55,539 nt of DNA, taken from NCBI GenBank assembly GCA_964618555.1, contig CAZUBF010000003.1, forward strand, positions 1-55,539, given 5' to 3'. Under the pieces are notes generated by a model. That model made no database searches, was not told where the DNA came from, and saw only the letters and a program-made list of their open reading frames with translations. How positions within the stretch are numbered: position 1 is the stretch's first letter; each line of letters begins with the position of its first letter. Positions 8,431 to 17,300 of the stretch are shown here, one piece after another. A program made the position numbers and the translations under genes. The stretch is from Calidifontimicrobium sp964618555. Lineage in GTDB: Bacteria; Pseudomonadota; Gammaproteobacteria; Burkholderiales; Burkholderiaceae_C.

Positions 8431-8692
8431 ACCCGTCGGCGGGGCGGCCCCGCCACGCGACCTGAAACGCCGCCCCGATGCCGAAGTGCGACGACTGCGG
8501 TGCCGGCAGGTGCAGCCCGCCGGGGCCGAACAGGATCGGCGACTCGCGCCCGGCGCGCTTGTCGAGCAGGTCGCCGGCGCCGGCGCGCCGCACCAGCACG
8601 TCGCAGGTCCTGGCGAGCGCGAAGCCGGTACCGTCCCAGCCGGGACATCGCGCACCGTGCTCGCGGGTGGCGAAGCGGGCCGGCCCATGCAT
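8415..8692 (-). other. coding-like remnant of unknown identity upstream of arsR
   Basis: The minus-strand frame from ATG 8692 has almost exclusively G/C third positions and a balanced residue mix (for example GWDGTGFALARTCDVLVRR and FGPGGLHLPAPQSSHFG) until it runs into the arsR promoter near 8430, where composition turns AT-rich. It has no stop before that point and no recognisable family. It may be the tail-less remnant of a gene cut by arrival or rearrangement of the ars module. The adjoining stretch 8693-8941 holds no gene or signal that I can see. Confidence 0.35.
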
Positions 8693-8941
8693 CCCGCAGT
8701 CGGCCCCGCGGAACGGCCGGGTTCAATCGAAGCGGCGGATTCTCGGCCTGCAACCCGTGTTCGGTGGTCGTTCGGCCAACCCGTCATGACGACGTGGAAT
8801 GGGGGCCGAGTCGTCGATGGGCGCCGCGCCCGAGTGGCGTGTGCCGCGCGGCGTCCCAGCGGGTGCGACGGGGGCCGGCGCCGACACCGTCACGCGGCGG
8901 GGGCGCCCCCGCGATCGATCGGTGACGCCGTCGCCGGCACG

Positions 8942-9133
8942 TCAGCGGCCGAGGTCCTTGGCGCTGACGCCGGCGATGCCCCAGTTGTGCTTGGGCACGT
9001 CGTGGATCCAGACTCGGATCGTCTCCTTGGGCGCACCGACGGCCTCGTGCAGCGCCTGCGTGACCTTCTCGATCACGGCGCGCTTCTGGTCTTCGGTGCG
9101 ACCTTCCATCATGTAGATCTGCGCGAACGGCAT
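8942..9133 (-). CDS. dmpI: 4-oxalocrotonate tautomerase family enzyme
   Basis: This 63-residue protein starts Met-Pro-Phe-Ala; after Met removal Pro1 is the catalytic base of the 4-oxalocrotonate tautomerase fold. In the meta-cleavage pathway it isomerises 2-hydroxymuconate (enol) to 2-oxo-3-hexenedioate for the dehydrogenase branch. Length and the internal stretch KETIRVWIHDVPKHNWGIAG are typical. It is the last gene of the leftward dmpD-to-dmpI operon, 22 bases after dmpH, the decarboxylase that uses its product. Confidence 0.88.
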   Translation of the reverse strand: MPFAQIYMMEGRTEDQKRAVIEKVTQALHEAVGAPKETIRVWIHDVPKHNWGIAGVSAKDLGR

Positions 9134-9155
9134 GCGTGGGTCCTCCGGCGGGGGT

Positions 9156-9944
9156 TCAGGCGAAGCGCAGCGAGACGCTGCCCAGGTCCTGGATGCGCAG
9201 CGTGACGTGGTCGCCGGGCTCGACGGCCACCGCCTCGGTGACGCCGCCCGACAGGATCAGAGTGCCCGCGGGAATGCTGTGCCCGCGCCGGCCGAGGTGG
9301 TTGGCGAGCATCGCCACCGCCGCCGCCGGGTGGCCGAGCACCGCGGCACCGGCGCCGATCGAGACCACCTGGCCGTTCTTCTCCATCACCACGCCCAGCG
9401 TGCGCAGGTCGACCTCGTCGGGCCGCATCGCGCGCCCGCCGACGACGAAGCGCGCCGCCGAGGTGTTGTCGGCGATCACGCTCTTGAGGTCGAACTTGAA
9501 GTCGCGGTAGCGGCTGTCGATGACCTCGATGCCGGGCAGCACGAAGTCGGTGGCGGCCAGCACGCTGCCGATGTGGCAGCCGGGGCCCTTGAGCTCGCGC
9601 TTGAGCACGAAGGCGATCTCGGGCTCGACCTTGGGGTGGATGAGCGCCTTCGTGTCGACCTCGGCGCCCTCGGCCAGCAGGAACTCGTCGACCAGGAAGC
9701 CGAACACCGGCTCGGTGACGCCCATCTGCTTCATCTTCGCGTGCGAGGTCAGGCCGCATTTCAGGCCCGCCGGCCGCGCGCCGCGTGCCAGCTTGGCGGC
9801 CAGGATCGCGTCCTGGATCGCGTAGGCGTCGTCCCAGTCCATGCCGGGATGATCGTCGGTGATCTTCAGCGTGTCGTGCGCCTCGAGCTGGCAGCGCTCG
9901 AGGTGCTCGGCCAGGCCGGCGATGGTGGCTTTGTCGAGTGCCAT
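9156..9944 (-). CDS. dmpH: 4-oxalocrotonate decarboxylase (2-oxo-3-hexenedioate decarboxylase)
   Basis: This 262-residue enzyme of the fumarylacetoacetate hydrolase-like hydratase/decarboxylase family decarboxylates 2-oxo-3-hexenedioate to 2-hydroxypenta-2,4-dienoate, probably in complex with the dmpE hydratase. Metal-site acidic residues are visible in HPKVEPEIAFVLKREL and the following PGIEVIDSRY. ATG 9944 has GAGGA at a good distance and is preferred over the open frame from 9962. It is a homologue of dmpE in the same operon; decarboxylase rather than hydratase is assigned because dmpI lies next to it and the other copy is the better hydratase match. Confidence 0.85.
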   Translation of the reverse strand: MALDKATIAGLAEHLERCQLEAHDTLKITDDHPGMDWDDAYAIQDAILAAKLARGARPAGLKCGLTSHAKMKQMGVTEPVFGFLVDEFLLAEGAEVDTKALIHPKVEPEIAFVLKRELKGPGCHIGSVLAATDFVLPGIEVIDSRYRDFKFDLKSVIADNTSAARFVVGGRAMRPDEVDLRTLGVVMEKNGQVVSIGAGAAVLGHPAAAVAMLANHLGRRGHSIPAGTLILSGGVTEAVAVEPGDHVTLRIQDLGSVSLRFA

Positions 9945-9963
9945 CGTGTGTCCTCGCGCCACT

Positions 9964-11010
9964 TTAGGCGGCCTTGGCCGGGATCAGCCCGCGCGCCTTG
10001 GCCATCGTCAGCGCGGTGTCCTCGATCATGTCTTCCTGGCCGCCGACCATGCCACGCCGGCCGAGCTCGACCAGCAGGTCGCGCGCCGGGATGCCGTACT
10101 TCTTCTCCGCCCGCTTGGCGAACAGCAGGAAGCTGCCGTACACCCCCGCGTAGCCGAGCGTGAGCGAATCGCGGTCGACGCGGATCGGGAAGTCCATGAT
10201 CGGCACCACCAGGTCCTCGGCGACGTCCTGGATCTTCCAGACGTCGACGCCCGTCTCGATGCCCATGCGGTCGCACACCGCCACCAGCACCTCCATCGGC
10301 GTGTTGCCGGCGCCGGCGCCCAGGCCGGCGGCGGCGGCATCGATGCGGTTGGCGCCGGCGGCGATCGCGGCGATCGAGTTGGCCACGCCCATCGCCAGGT
10401 TGTGGTGGCCGTGGAAGCCGAGCTCGGTCTCGGGCTTGAGCGCAGCGCGCACCGCGGTGAGGCGCGCCGTGACGTCGTTGGGCAGCATGTGGCCGGCCGA
10501 GTCGGTGACGTAGATGCAGTTGGCGCCGTAGCCTTCCATCAGCTTGGCCTGCTGCACCAGCCCCTCGGGGCTGTTCATGTGCGCCATCATCAGGAAGCCG
10601 ACGGTGTCCATCTCCAGCTTGCGCGCCAGCGTGATGTGCTGCTCGGCGACGTCGGCCTCGGTGCAGTGGGTGGCCACACGGATGGTGTTCACGCCCAGGC
10701 CGTGCGCCATGCGCAGGTGGTCGACGGTGCCGATGCCCGGCAGCAGCAGCGCGCTGACCTTGCTCGTCTTCATCAGCGGGATCACCGTGGAGAGGTATTC
10801 CTCGTCGGTGTGCGCCGGGAAGCCGTAGTTGACCGAGCTGCCGCCCAGCCCGTCGCCGTGCGTGACCTCGATCAGCGGCATGCCGGCGGCGTCCAGCCCC
10901 TGCGCGATCGTCTTCATCTGCTCCAGCGTCATCTGGTGGCGCTTGGGGTGCATGCCGTCGCGCAGCGTCATGTCGTGCAGCGTGATCTTGCGGCCGTTCA
11001 GCTTGCTCAT
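9964..11010 (-). CDS. dmpG: 4-hydroxy-2-oxovalerate aldolase
   Basis: This 348-residue aldolase splits 4-hydroxy-2-oxovalerate into pyruvate and acetaldehyde. It shows the DRE-TIM start motif HDMTLRDGMHPKRH and the metal-binding pair in GFHGHHNLAMG. In characterised homologues it forms a channelling complex with the acylating acetaldehyde dehydrogenase, and that gene (dmpF) is directly upstream in the same operon with a 29-base gap. Length and motifs match DmpG/BphI fully. Confidence 0.96.
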   Translation of the reverse strand: MSKLNGRKITLHDMTLRDGMHPKRHQMTLEQMKTIAQGLDAAGMPLIEVTHGDGLGGSSVNYGFPAHTDEEYLSTVIPLMKTSKVSALLLPGIGTVDHLRMAHGLGVNTIRVATHCTEADVAEQHITLARKLEMDTVGFLMMAHMNSPEGLVQQAKLMEGYGANCIYVTDSAGHMLPNDVTARLTAVRAALKPETELGFHGHHNLAMGVANSIAAIAAGANRIDAAAAGLGAGAGNTPMEVLVAVCDRMGIETGVDVWKIQDVAEDLVVPIMDFPIRVDRDSLTLGYAGVYGSFLLFAKRAEKKYGIPARDLLVELGRRGMVGGQEDMIEDTALTMAKARGLIPAKAA

Positions 11011-11039
11011 GGGTGTTCTCCGTTCGGTGTCGCTTCGGC

Positions 11040-11969
11040 TCAGGCGGCGGCGCGCTCGGCCACCACCGGCTCGAGCTTCAACGTGCCGGCCAGGATCTCC
11101 TCGGCGAACATCTCGGCCGTGCGCGCGGCGGCGGCGGTCATGATGTCGAGGTTGCCGGCGTACTTGGGCAGGTAGTCCCCGAGGCCCTCGACCTCGAGGT
11201 AGATCGAGACGCGGTCGCCGTCGATCACCGGGCCGTTGACGATGCGGTAGCCGGGCACGTACTTCTGCACCTCGGCCAGCATCGCGTGCACCGAGGCCTC
11301 GATCTCCGCCGCCTTCGGCGTGCCGTCGACCAGGCAGTGCACGGTGTCGCGCATGATCAGCGGCGGGTCGGCCGGGTTGATGACGATGATGGCCTTGCCC
11401 TGCCGGGCGCCGCCCACCTTGGCGACCGCGCCGGCGGTCGTGCGGGTGAACTCGTCGATGTTCTTGCGCGTGCCCGGGCCGGCCGACTTGCTGGAGACGG
11501 TGGCGACGATCTCGGCGTAGCGCACCGGCTGCACGCGGCTGACGGCGTAGACCATCGGGATCGTCGCCTGGCCGCCGCAGGTGACCATGTTGACGTTCAT
11601 CTCGCGCTTGCCCACGTGCTCACGCAGGTTGACCGGCGGCACGCAGTACGGGCCGATCGCCGCCGGCGTGAGGTCGATCATCATCGCGCCCTCGGCGTTG
11701 ACCTTGCGCGAGTTCTCGGCGTGCACGTAGGCGCTGGTGGCGTCGAAGACGATCTGCACACCGTCGCGCCGGATGTGCGGCACGAGGCCGTCGACGCCCT
11801 CGGCGGTGGTCTTGATGCCCATCTCGCGGGCCTTCTTGAGGCCGTCGGAGGCAGGGTCGATGCCCACCATCCACACCGGCTCGAGCACCGCGCTGCGCTG
11901 CAGCTTGGCCAGCAGGTCGGTCCCGATGTTGCCGGGGCCGATCAGAGCGCACCTGATCTTCTTGCTCAT
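11040..11969 (-). CDS. dmpF: acetaldehyde dehydrogenase (acylating)
   Basis: This 309-residue enzyme oxidises acetaldehyde to acetyl-CoA with NAD+ and CoA, the last step of the meta-cleavage pathway. The Rossmann motif CALIGPGNIGTDLL is at the N-terminus and the catalytic cysteine lies in VNMVTCGGQATIPM. It pairs with the aldolase dmpG, which follows it. The Bug receptor gene stands ten bases upstream, so it is in the same transcript. Confidence 0.96.
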   Translation of the reverse strand: MSKKIRCALIGPGNIGTDLLAKLQRSAVLEPVWMVGIDPASDGLKKAREMGIKTTAEGVDGLVPHIRRDGVQIVFDATSAYVHAENSRKVNAEGAMMIDLTPAAIGPYCVPPVNLREHVGKREMNVNMVTCGGQATIPMVYAVSRVQPVRYAEIVATVSSKSAGPGTRKNIDEFTRTTAGAVAKVGGARQGKAIIVINPADPPLIMRDTVHCLVDGTPKAAEIEASVHAMLAEVQKYVPGYRIVNGPVIDGDRVSIYLEVEGLGDYLPKYAGNLDIMTAAAARTAEMFAEEILAGTLKLEPVVAERAAA

Positions 11970-11979
11970 CGCGGTGTCC

Positions 11980-12975
11980 TCATTCCAGGGTGATCTTGGC
12001 GTCGCGGATCACCTTGCCCCAGCGCGCGCCTTCGGCGCGGATGTACTCGGTGAACTGCTCGGGCGTGTTGGTGGCCGGCTCGGCGCCGATCTGGGTGAAA
12101 CGTTCGACGGCCTCGGGCGTGCGCAGCCCTTCGACCACGGCGCCGTGGACCGCAGCCACGACGTCCTTCGGCAGGTTGGCCGGGCCGAGCAGGCCGAACC
12201 AGATCGGGACGTCGAAGCCGGGGTAGCCCTGCTCGGCCACCGTGGGCAGGTCGGGCAGCAACGGCGCGCGGGTGGCGGTGATGATCGCGATGCCCTTGAG
12301 CTTGCCGCTCTTGATGTTCGCCGCGGCACTGGACAGCGAGCTCTCGACGCTCAGCGGTAACTGGCCTCCCATCAGGTCCTGCACCAGCGGGGCGGTGCCC
12401 TTGTACGGGATGTGCTGCATCTCGAAGCCGGCGGCGGCCTGCAGCATCTCGCCGGCCAGGTGGTTGGCGGTGCCGATGCCCGAGCTGCCGTAGCTCAGCT
12501 TGCCGGGGTTCGCCTTGGCGTAGGCGACCAGGCCCTTGAGGTCGTTGAACGGGGCGCTGGGGTGGGCCACGATCGCACCCTTGGTGATGCCCACGCGGGT
12601 GATCGGCGTGAAGTCGCGCGACACGTCGTACGGCAGCTTGGGGTACAGGCTGGGCGCGATCGCCAGGCTGCTGACGGCCGACAGCAGCAGGGTGTAGCCG
12701 TCGGCCGGCGACTTGGCCGCGGCGTCGGTGCCCAGGTTGCCGCCGGCGCCGGGGCGGTTCTCGACCACCACGGACTGGTTGAGCTTGTCGCCCAGCACCT
12801 TGGCCACCACGCGGCCCATCACGTCGGTGGGTCCGCCGGGCGGGAACGGGACGATCAGCCGGATCGGCTTGGACGGATAGGGGTCCGCAGCCAGGGCGGA
12901 CGCGGTGACGGCGGCGCAGGCCAGGGCCAGGGCGGCGCGCAGGAAGCGCCCGCGCGACATCGGGAGTCGGTTCAT
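11980..12975 (-). CDS. Bug/TctC-family periplasmic solute-binding receptor
   Basis: This 331-residue protein starts with an Arg-rich n-region and a hydrophobic segment ending ASALAADPYPSKPI, so it is exported (the RGRFLRA start hints at Tat but is not the full motif). It has the Bug signature VPFPPGGPTDVMGRVVA near the N-terminus and VENRPGAGGNLG. These receptors bind carboxylates, often for tripartite tricarboxylate transporters, but no TctA or TctB membrane gene is in the window. It is embedded between dmpE and dmpF, which suggests a ligand that feeds or signals the aromatic pathway. Confidence 0.92.
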   Translation of the reverse strand: MNRLPMSRGRFLRAALALACAAVTASALAADPYPSKPIRLIVPFPPGGPTDVMGRVVAKVLGDKLNQSVVVENRPGAGGNLGTDAAAKSPADGYTLLLSAVSSLAIAPSLYPKLPYDVSRDFTPITRVGITKGAIVAHPSAPFNDLKGLVAYAKANPGKLSYGSSGIGTANHLAGEMLQAAAGFEMQHIPYKGTAPLVQDLMGGQLPLSVESSLSSAAANIKSGKLKGIAIITATRAPLLPDLPTVAEQGYPGFDVPIWFGLLGPANLPKDVVAAVHGAVVEGLRTPEAVERFTQIGAEPATNTPEQFTEYIRAEGARWGKVIRDAKITLE

Positions 12976-13013
12976 CGTGGAAGTCTCTCGGTTGTTTGGG
13001 GGAGGGGAGGAGG

Positions 13014-13796
13014 TCAGACGAAGCGCACCGAGCAGCCGCCGATGCCGCCGATCGTCACGCGCAGGTCGTCACCGGCTTGCACCGGCACCATCGCGCCGAG
13101 CGCGCCGGACAGCACCACCTCGCCGGCCTTGAGCGGGATGCCCAGCCGGCCCAGGGTGTTGGCGAGCCACGCCATCGCGGTCAGCGGCGAGCCCATGGTC
13201 GCGGCGCCGGCGCCGGTGACGACGACTTCGCCGTTCTTCTCGAGCACCATGCCGCAGGTCTGCAGGTCGACGCGTCTCGGGTCGACGACGCGGTCGCCGA
13301 GCACGAACACGCCGCAGCTGGCGTTGTCGGCCACCGTGTCCTGGATCTTGATCTTCCAGTCGCGGATGCGGCTGTCGACGATCTCGAAGCAGGCCATCAC
13401 GCCCTCGGTGGCGGCGAGCACGTCGGCGGCGCTCACGCCCGGGCCCATCAGGTCGCGCTTGAGCAGGAAGGCGATCTCGCCCTCGGCCTTCGGCTGGATG
13501 AGGGTCTTCGCCTCGATCGCCTCGCCTTCGTTGTAGACCATCGCGTCGGTCAGCATGCCGAAGTCGGGCTGGTCCACGCCCAGCATGTGCATCACCGCCT
13601 GGCTGGTGACGCCGATCTTCTTGCCGATGATCACTTCGCCGGCCGCGGTGCGGCGTGCGTTCAGCCGCTGCTGGATGCGGTACGCGTCGGTGACGGTGAT
13701 GCCGGGGTGGCGGCTGCTCAGCGGGTCGACCACGCGGCGGCCGGTGAGTGCCTCGTAGAGCTCGTCGCCGAGGGTCGTGATCAGTTCCGGGTTCAT
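13014..13796 (-). CDS. dmpE: 2-hydroxypenta-2,4-dienoate (2-oxopent-4-enoate) hydratase
   Basis: This 260-residue hydratase adds water to 2-hydroxypenta-2,4-dienoate to give 4-hydroxy-2-oxovalerate, the substrate of dmpG. It shows the family stretches GKKIGVTSQAVMHMLGV, QPKAEGEIAFLLKRDL and FEIVDSRIRDWKIKIQD, whose acidic residues bind the metal. The ATG at 13796 overlaps the stop of dmpD in an ATGA, so translation is coupled to the hydrolase that makes its substrate. It is related to dmpH in the same operon. Confidence 0.94.
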   Translation of the reverse strand: MNPELITTLGDELYEALTGRRVVDPLSSRHPGITVTDAYRIQQRLNARRTAAGEVIIGKKIGVTSQAVMHMLGVDQPDFGMLTDAMVYNEGEAIEAKTLIQPKAEGEIAFLLKRDLMGPGVSAADVLAATEGVMACFEIVDSRIRDWKIKIQDTVADNASCGVFVLGDRVVDPRRVDLQTCGMVLEKNGEVVVTGAGAATMGSPLTAMAWLANTLGRLGIPLKAGEVVLSGALGAMVPVQAGDDLRVTIGGIGGCSVRFV

Positions 13797-14656
13797 CGTG
13801 TCATGTCCATGGGCAGGGGTTCGTCGGCGCCGGCCTCGGCGAGGAAGTTGGCGACCAGCTGCGCGAAGCGCGCTGCGTGTTCGATCTGCGTCCAGTGGCC
13901 GCACTGGCCGAAGACGTGCAACTGGGCGCGCGGAATCCAGTCGGCCAGCGTGAGCGAGTTCGACAGCGGGATCACCCGGTCCTCGCGACCGTGCACGACC
14001 AGCGTCTCGTGCGGCAGCGCGCGGATCGCCGCCTCCGGGCTGCACATCGCGTCGACCCAGCGCTGCCGCGGGGCCGGGAACATCGCGCCGAAGGACTCCT
14101 GGAAGCCCGGACGGATGCTGGCCTCGTAGCGCAGGCGCGCCAGCTCGTCGGTGACCAGCGCGCGGCTGTAGGCGAAGACGTCGAGCAGCTTGCGCATCGT
14201 CTCGAACGACGGTGTGTAGCCCCACACGGCGTCGAGCCCGGGCGTGATCTCGAAGGGCACGCCGACGCTGCCCATCAGCACCAGCCGGCGCACGCGCTGC
14301 GGATGGCGCGTGGCCAGCGCCAGCGCCAGCGCGCCGCCGAAGCTGTTGCCGACCAGGTCGACGCGCGGCAGGTCCAGCGCGTCCAGCAGGTCCAGCGCCT
14401 GGCGCACCCAGGTGTCCATCGTGAAGGCGATGCCCGCCGGCCGGTCGGTGAAGCCGAAGCCGACCATGTCGGGGGCGATCACGCGGCGCTCGCGGGCCAG
14501 CATCGGCAGCACGAGCCGCCAGTTGGCCCAGGCGCTGACGCCGGGGCCGGAGCCGTGGATGAACAGCACCGGCTCGCCCGTGCCGGCTTCGAGCACGTTG
14601 GTCTCGAAGGCGCCGGTGCGCACGCGGCGGCCGATCTCGGGGTTCGGGGTGGTCAT
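13793..14656 (-). CDS. dmpD: 2-hydroxymuconate semialdehyde hydrolase
   Basis: This 287-residue alpha/beta hydrolase cleaves 2-hydroxymuconate semialdehyde or an alkylated ring-fission product. The family stretch HGSGPGVSAWANWR carries the oxyanion region, the nucleophile elbow is GNSFGG, the acid is in VHGREDRVIP and the histidine in FGQCGHWTQIEH. It is the first gene after a LysR-type promoter at 14682-14746, with a leader of about 20 bases. Presence of both this hydrolase and the dehydrogenase dmpC allows both branches of the meta pathway. Confidence 0.94.
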   Translation of the reverse strand: MTTPNPEIGRRVRTGAFETNVLEAGTGEPVLFIHGSGPGVSAWANWRLVLPMLARERRVIAPDMVGFGFTDRPAGIAFTMDTWVRQALDLLDALDLPRVDLVGNSFGGALALALATRHPQRVRRLVLMGSVGVPFEITPGLDAVWGYTPSFETMRKLLDVFAYSRALVTDELARLRYEASIRPGFQESFGAMFPAPRQRWVDAMCSPEAAIRALPHETLVVHGREDRVIPLSNSLTLADWIPRAQLHVFGQCGHWTQIEHAARFAQLVANFLAEAGADEPLPMDMTR

Positions 14657-14681
14657 GAGCGAGTCGTTGCGGTGTGGCTGA

Positions 14682-14746
14682 AGGTTAGGGGTGCGGTTCG
14701 ATACTGTCCAATACTGAATCCGACGTTTCTAATACCTCGGAGGTAT
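14682..14746 (-). promoter_or_regulatory. LysR-type promoter of the dmpDE-bug-dmpFGHI operon
   Basis: Reading leftward: a perfect palindrome at 14746-14732 (arms ATACCTC and GAGGTAT, containing ATACC-N5-GGTAT), then GTATTGGACAGTATCG (14714-14699) with -35 TTGGAC, an 18-base spacer and -10 TAACCT (14687-14682). The palindrome centre lies 25 bases from the first base of GTATTGG, exactly as in the promoters at 17722-17786 and 18867-18931. The site lies between dmpC and dmpD, so dmpD onwards can be transcribed separately from dmpQBC. Confidence 0.8.
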
Positions 14747-14785
14747 CGGATCGGACGCACGAACGGCATCGACCCGCCCGCGCCG

Positions 14786-16240
14786 TCAGAGCTTGACCAT
14801 CACGTTGCGCAGCTCGGTGTAGAACTCGAGCGAGTGCACGCCGCCCTCGCGGCCGATGCCCGAGGCCTTGGCGCCGCCGAAGGCGGTGCGCAGGTCGCGC
14901 AGGAACCAGCTGTTGATCCAGCACAGGCCGACCTCGATCTCCTTGGCCATGCGGTGCGCGGTGGACAGGTTCTGCGTCCACACCGTGGTGGCCAGGCCGT
15001 AGTCGGTGTCGTTGGCCAGCGCGATCGCCTCGTCGACGGTGTCGAACGGCGCGACGTGACAGCACGGACCGAAGATCTCCTCGCGGATCACGGCCGAGCT
15101 CTCCGGCAGGCCGGTCCAGATGGTGGGCTGCACCCAGTAGCCGTCGGCGCCGTCGCCGCCGATCGACGGCACGCCGCCGCCGGTGACCACCGTCGCGCCT
15201 TCGGCGCGTGCCTTGTCGTAGTACGACAGCACCTTGCGCCGATGCTCGGCCGAGATCAGCGGGCCCAGGCCCACCCCCGGCTCGTGCGGCATGCCGACCT
15301 TCAGCCGCTCGGCGCTGGCCTTCAGCGCGGCGACGAACTTGTCGAAAATCGGTCGCTGCACGTAGACGCGCTCGGTGCCCAGGCAGACCTGGCCGCAGTT
15401 CTCGAAAGCGCTGCGCGTGATGCCCGCCACCGCCTTGTCGAAGTCGGCGTCGGCGAACACGATGCCGGCGTTCTTGCCGCCGAGCTCGAAGCTCACCGGG
15501 CGCACGCCCTTGGCGGCGGCGGCCATGATCGCCTCGCCGGTGCGCGTCTCGCCGGTGAAGGTGATGCCGTTGACGCCGGGGTGGCGGGTGAGGAACTCGC
15601 CGGCCGAGTTCGGCCCGAAGCCGTGCACCACGTTGTACACGCCCCTGGGCACGCCGACCTTGTTCATCACCTCGCCGAGCAGCGTGGCGGTGGCCGGGGT
15701 CTCCTCGGACGGCTTGATCACCACCGTGTTGCCGCAGGCCAGCGCCGGGCCGACCTTCCACGTCATCAGCAGCAGCGGCAGGTTCCACGGGCAGACCACG
15801 CCGATCACGCCGAGCGGCGTGCGCAGCGCGTAGCTCAGCGCCGTGCCGCCGTCGGGGGTCGCCATCTCGAAGCTTTCGGTGGCGACGTTCTTGACGATGT
15901 CGGCGAAGACCTTGAAGTTGGCCGCGCCGCGCGGGATGTCGATGTGCGAGGCCAGCGACAGCGGCTTGCCGGTGTCGGCCACCTCCGCCTGCAGAAAATC
16001 GTCGAAGCGGCGGTTGATCTCGTCGACCACCGCGTACAGCATCTCGACGCGCTGGACCGTGGCCATGCGGCCCCAGTCGCCCTTGAGCGCGGCGCGCGCG
16101 GCCGTCACGGCGGCGTCGACCTCGGCCGCGCCGGCTTCGTGCACCGGGCCGATGACGCGGCCGGTGGCGGGGTTGCGGTTGTCGAAGGTCTTGCCGGTGG
16201 CGACGAACTGGCCGTCGATGAAGTTCAGGAATTCGGTCAT
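14786..16240 (-). CDS. dmpC: 2-hydroxymuconic semialdehyde dehydrogenase
   Basis: This 484-residue aldehyde dehydrogenase oxidises 2-hydroxymuconate semialdehyde to 2-hydroxymuconate with NAD+. It shows the cofactor stretch PWNLPLLLMTWK, GFTGETRTGEAI (read as FTGETRTGEAI), the general base in FELGGKNAG and the catalytic cysteine in FENCGQVCLGTERV. Length is typical of DmpC/XylG. It follows dmpB with a 76-base gap and is the last gene before the internal LysR-type promoter. Its product feeds dmpI and dmpH. Confidence 0.95.
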   Translation of the reverse strand: MTEFLNFIDGQFVATGKTFDNRNPATGRVIGPVHEAGAAEVDAAVTAARAALKGDWGRMATVQRVEMLYAVVDEINRRFDDFLQAEVADTGKPLSLASHIDIPRGAANFKVFADIVKNVATESFEMATPDGGTALSYALRTPLGVIGVVCPWNLPLLLMTWKVGPALACGNTVVIKPSEETPATATLLGEVMNKVGVPRGVYNVVHGFGPNSAGEFLTRHPGVNGITFTGETRTGEAIMAAAAKGVRPVSFELGGKNAGIVFADADFDKAVAGITRSAFENCGQVCLGTERVYVQRPIFDKFVAALKASAERLKVGMPHEPGVGLGPLISAEHRRKVLSYYDKARAEGATVVTGGGVPSIGGDGADGYWVQPTIWTGLPESSAVIREEIFGPCCHVAPFDTVDEAIALANDTDYGLATTVWTQNLSTAHRMAKEIEVGLCWINSWFLRDLRTAFGGAKASGIGREGGVHSLEFYTELRNVMVKL

Positions 16241-16316
16241 GGCGTGGTGATCGTGGGGAGGTGGGCGACGGCGTCGCGCCGCCGTTCTCGCCGCGCATGG
16301 CGCGGCGCGCTCGAGC

Positions 16317-17264
16317 TCAGGTGTAGACCTCGGTGAACGACGGCACCAGGTCGCCCGTGTGATAGAAGATCCCGGAGCCCAGGCGATCCTCGCTCCAGGT
16401 CGTCACGGGCCGGTCGCGCTGCGCCAGGTAGCCCAGGCCGGCGAAGGTCTCGTTGCGGTTGCCGCTCGGGTCGAAGAAGTAGATCGTCTCGCCGCGCGTG
16501 ATGCCGTGGCGCGTGGGCGCGACGTCGATGCGCACCTTGTTCTTGGCCATCACGTCGGCCGCCTTGAGCACGTCGTGCCAGCTGTCGAGGAAGAAGGCGA
16601 TGTGGTGCAGGCCGCTCGTCGGCCCGCCGACGAAGGCGATGTCGTGCGGCGTCGTCGTGCGGCTCATCCAGGTCGCGGCCTGGATGTCGCCCTGCGGGCC
16701 GACCATCACCTGCTCGGTGAGAAAGAAGTCGAGCACCTCGGTCATGAAGCGCGTGTTGTCGGCCACCGTGTTGACGCCCTTCTCGGGGTTCATCTCGCAC
16801 ATCAGCAGCAGGTGGTCGAGCCAGTGCGCACCGGCGCCGCGGATGCCGTCGGGCCAGGGGTCCGGATTGACGCTGCCGACGTCCGTGCCGACGAACTCCT
16901 TCGTCGCATACAGCCGCATCTCGTGGCCGCTGGGCAGGTTGAAGCGCAGCATGCGGCCGGTGGCGGGCAGCGTGCCCTCGGGCAGCATCGTGGTCGGGGT
17001 GCCCCAGGCCTCGATCCTGCGCTGCAACTCGTCGAGATCGCCGTCGCGCTCGACCTTGTAGGCGACGTGATTCAGGCCGGCCCGGTCGGAGGGCGTGAGG
17101 ATGAGCGAGTACTTGTCCCACTCGTCCCAGCACTTGAGGTACACGTTGCCGTGCTTGTCCTCCATGGTCTTGCGCAGGCCCAGCGCCTTCTCGTAGTGGT
17201 TCACGGCCGCGGCCATGTCCATCACACGCAGGCTTGCGTGCCCGATGCGCATCACTCCACTCAT
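16317..17264 (-). CDS. dmpB: catechol 2,3-dioxygenase (extradiol)
   Basis: This 315-residue enzyme opens catechol or an alkylcatechol next to the diol to give a 2-hydroxymuconate semialdehyde. It is a two-domain type I extradiol dioxygenase; the Fe(II) ligands lie in GAHWLDHLLL, GLHHIAFFLD and the C-terminal glutamate of DPSGNRNETF. ATG 17264 has GGGAG at a suitable distance and starts MSGVMRIGHASLRV, so it is preferred over the upstream GTG/ATG frame from 17282. The ferredoxin gene dmpQ lies directly upstream, as in other meta-cleavage operons. Confidence 0.96.
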   Translation of the reverse strand: MSGVMRIGHASLRVMDMAAAVNHYEKALGLRKTMEDKHGNVYLKCWDEWDKYSLILTPSDRAGLNHVAYKVERDGDLDELQRRIEAWGTPTTMLPEGTLPATGRMLRFNLPSGHEMRLYATKEFVGTDVGSVNPDPWPDGIRGAGAHWLDHLLLMCEMNPEKGVNTVADNTRFMTEVLDFFLTEQVMVGPQGDIQAATWMSRTTTPHDIAFVGGPTSGLHHIAFFLDSWHDVLKAADVMAKNKVRIDVAPTRHGITRGETIYFFDPSGNRNETFAGLGYLAQRDRPVTTWSEDRLGSGIFYHTGDLVPSFTEVYT

Positions 17265-17300
17265 GCTCGTCTCCCTGTTCATGCCCCGCCCGGGGCCGAT

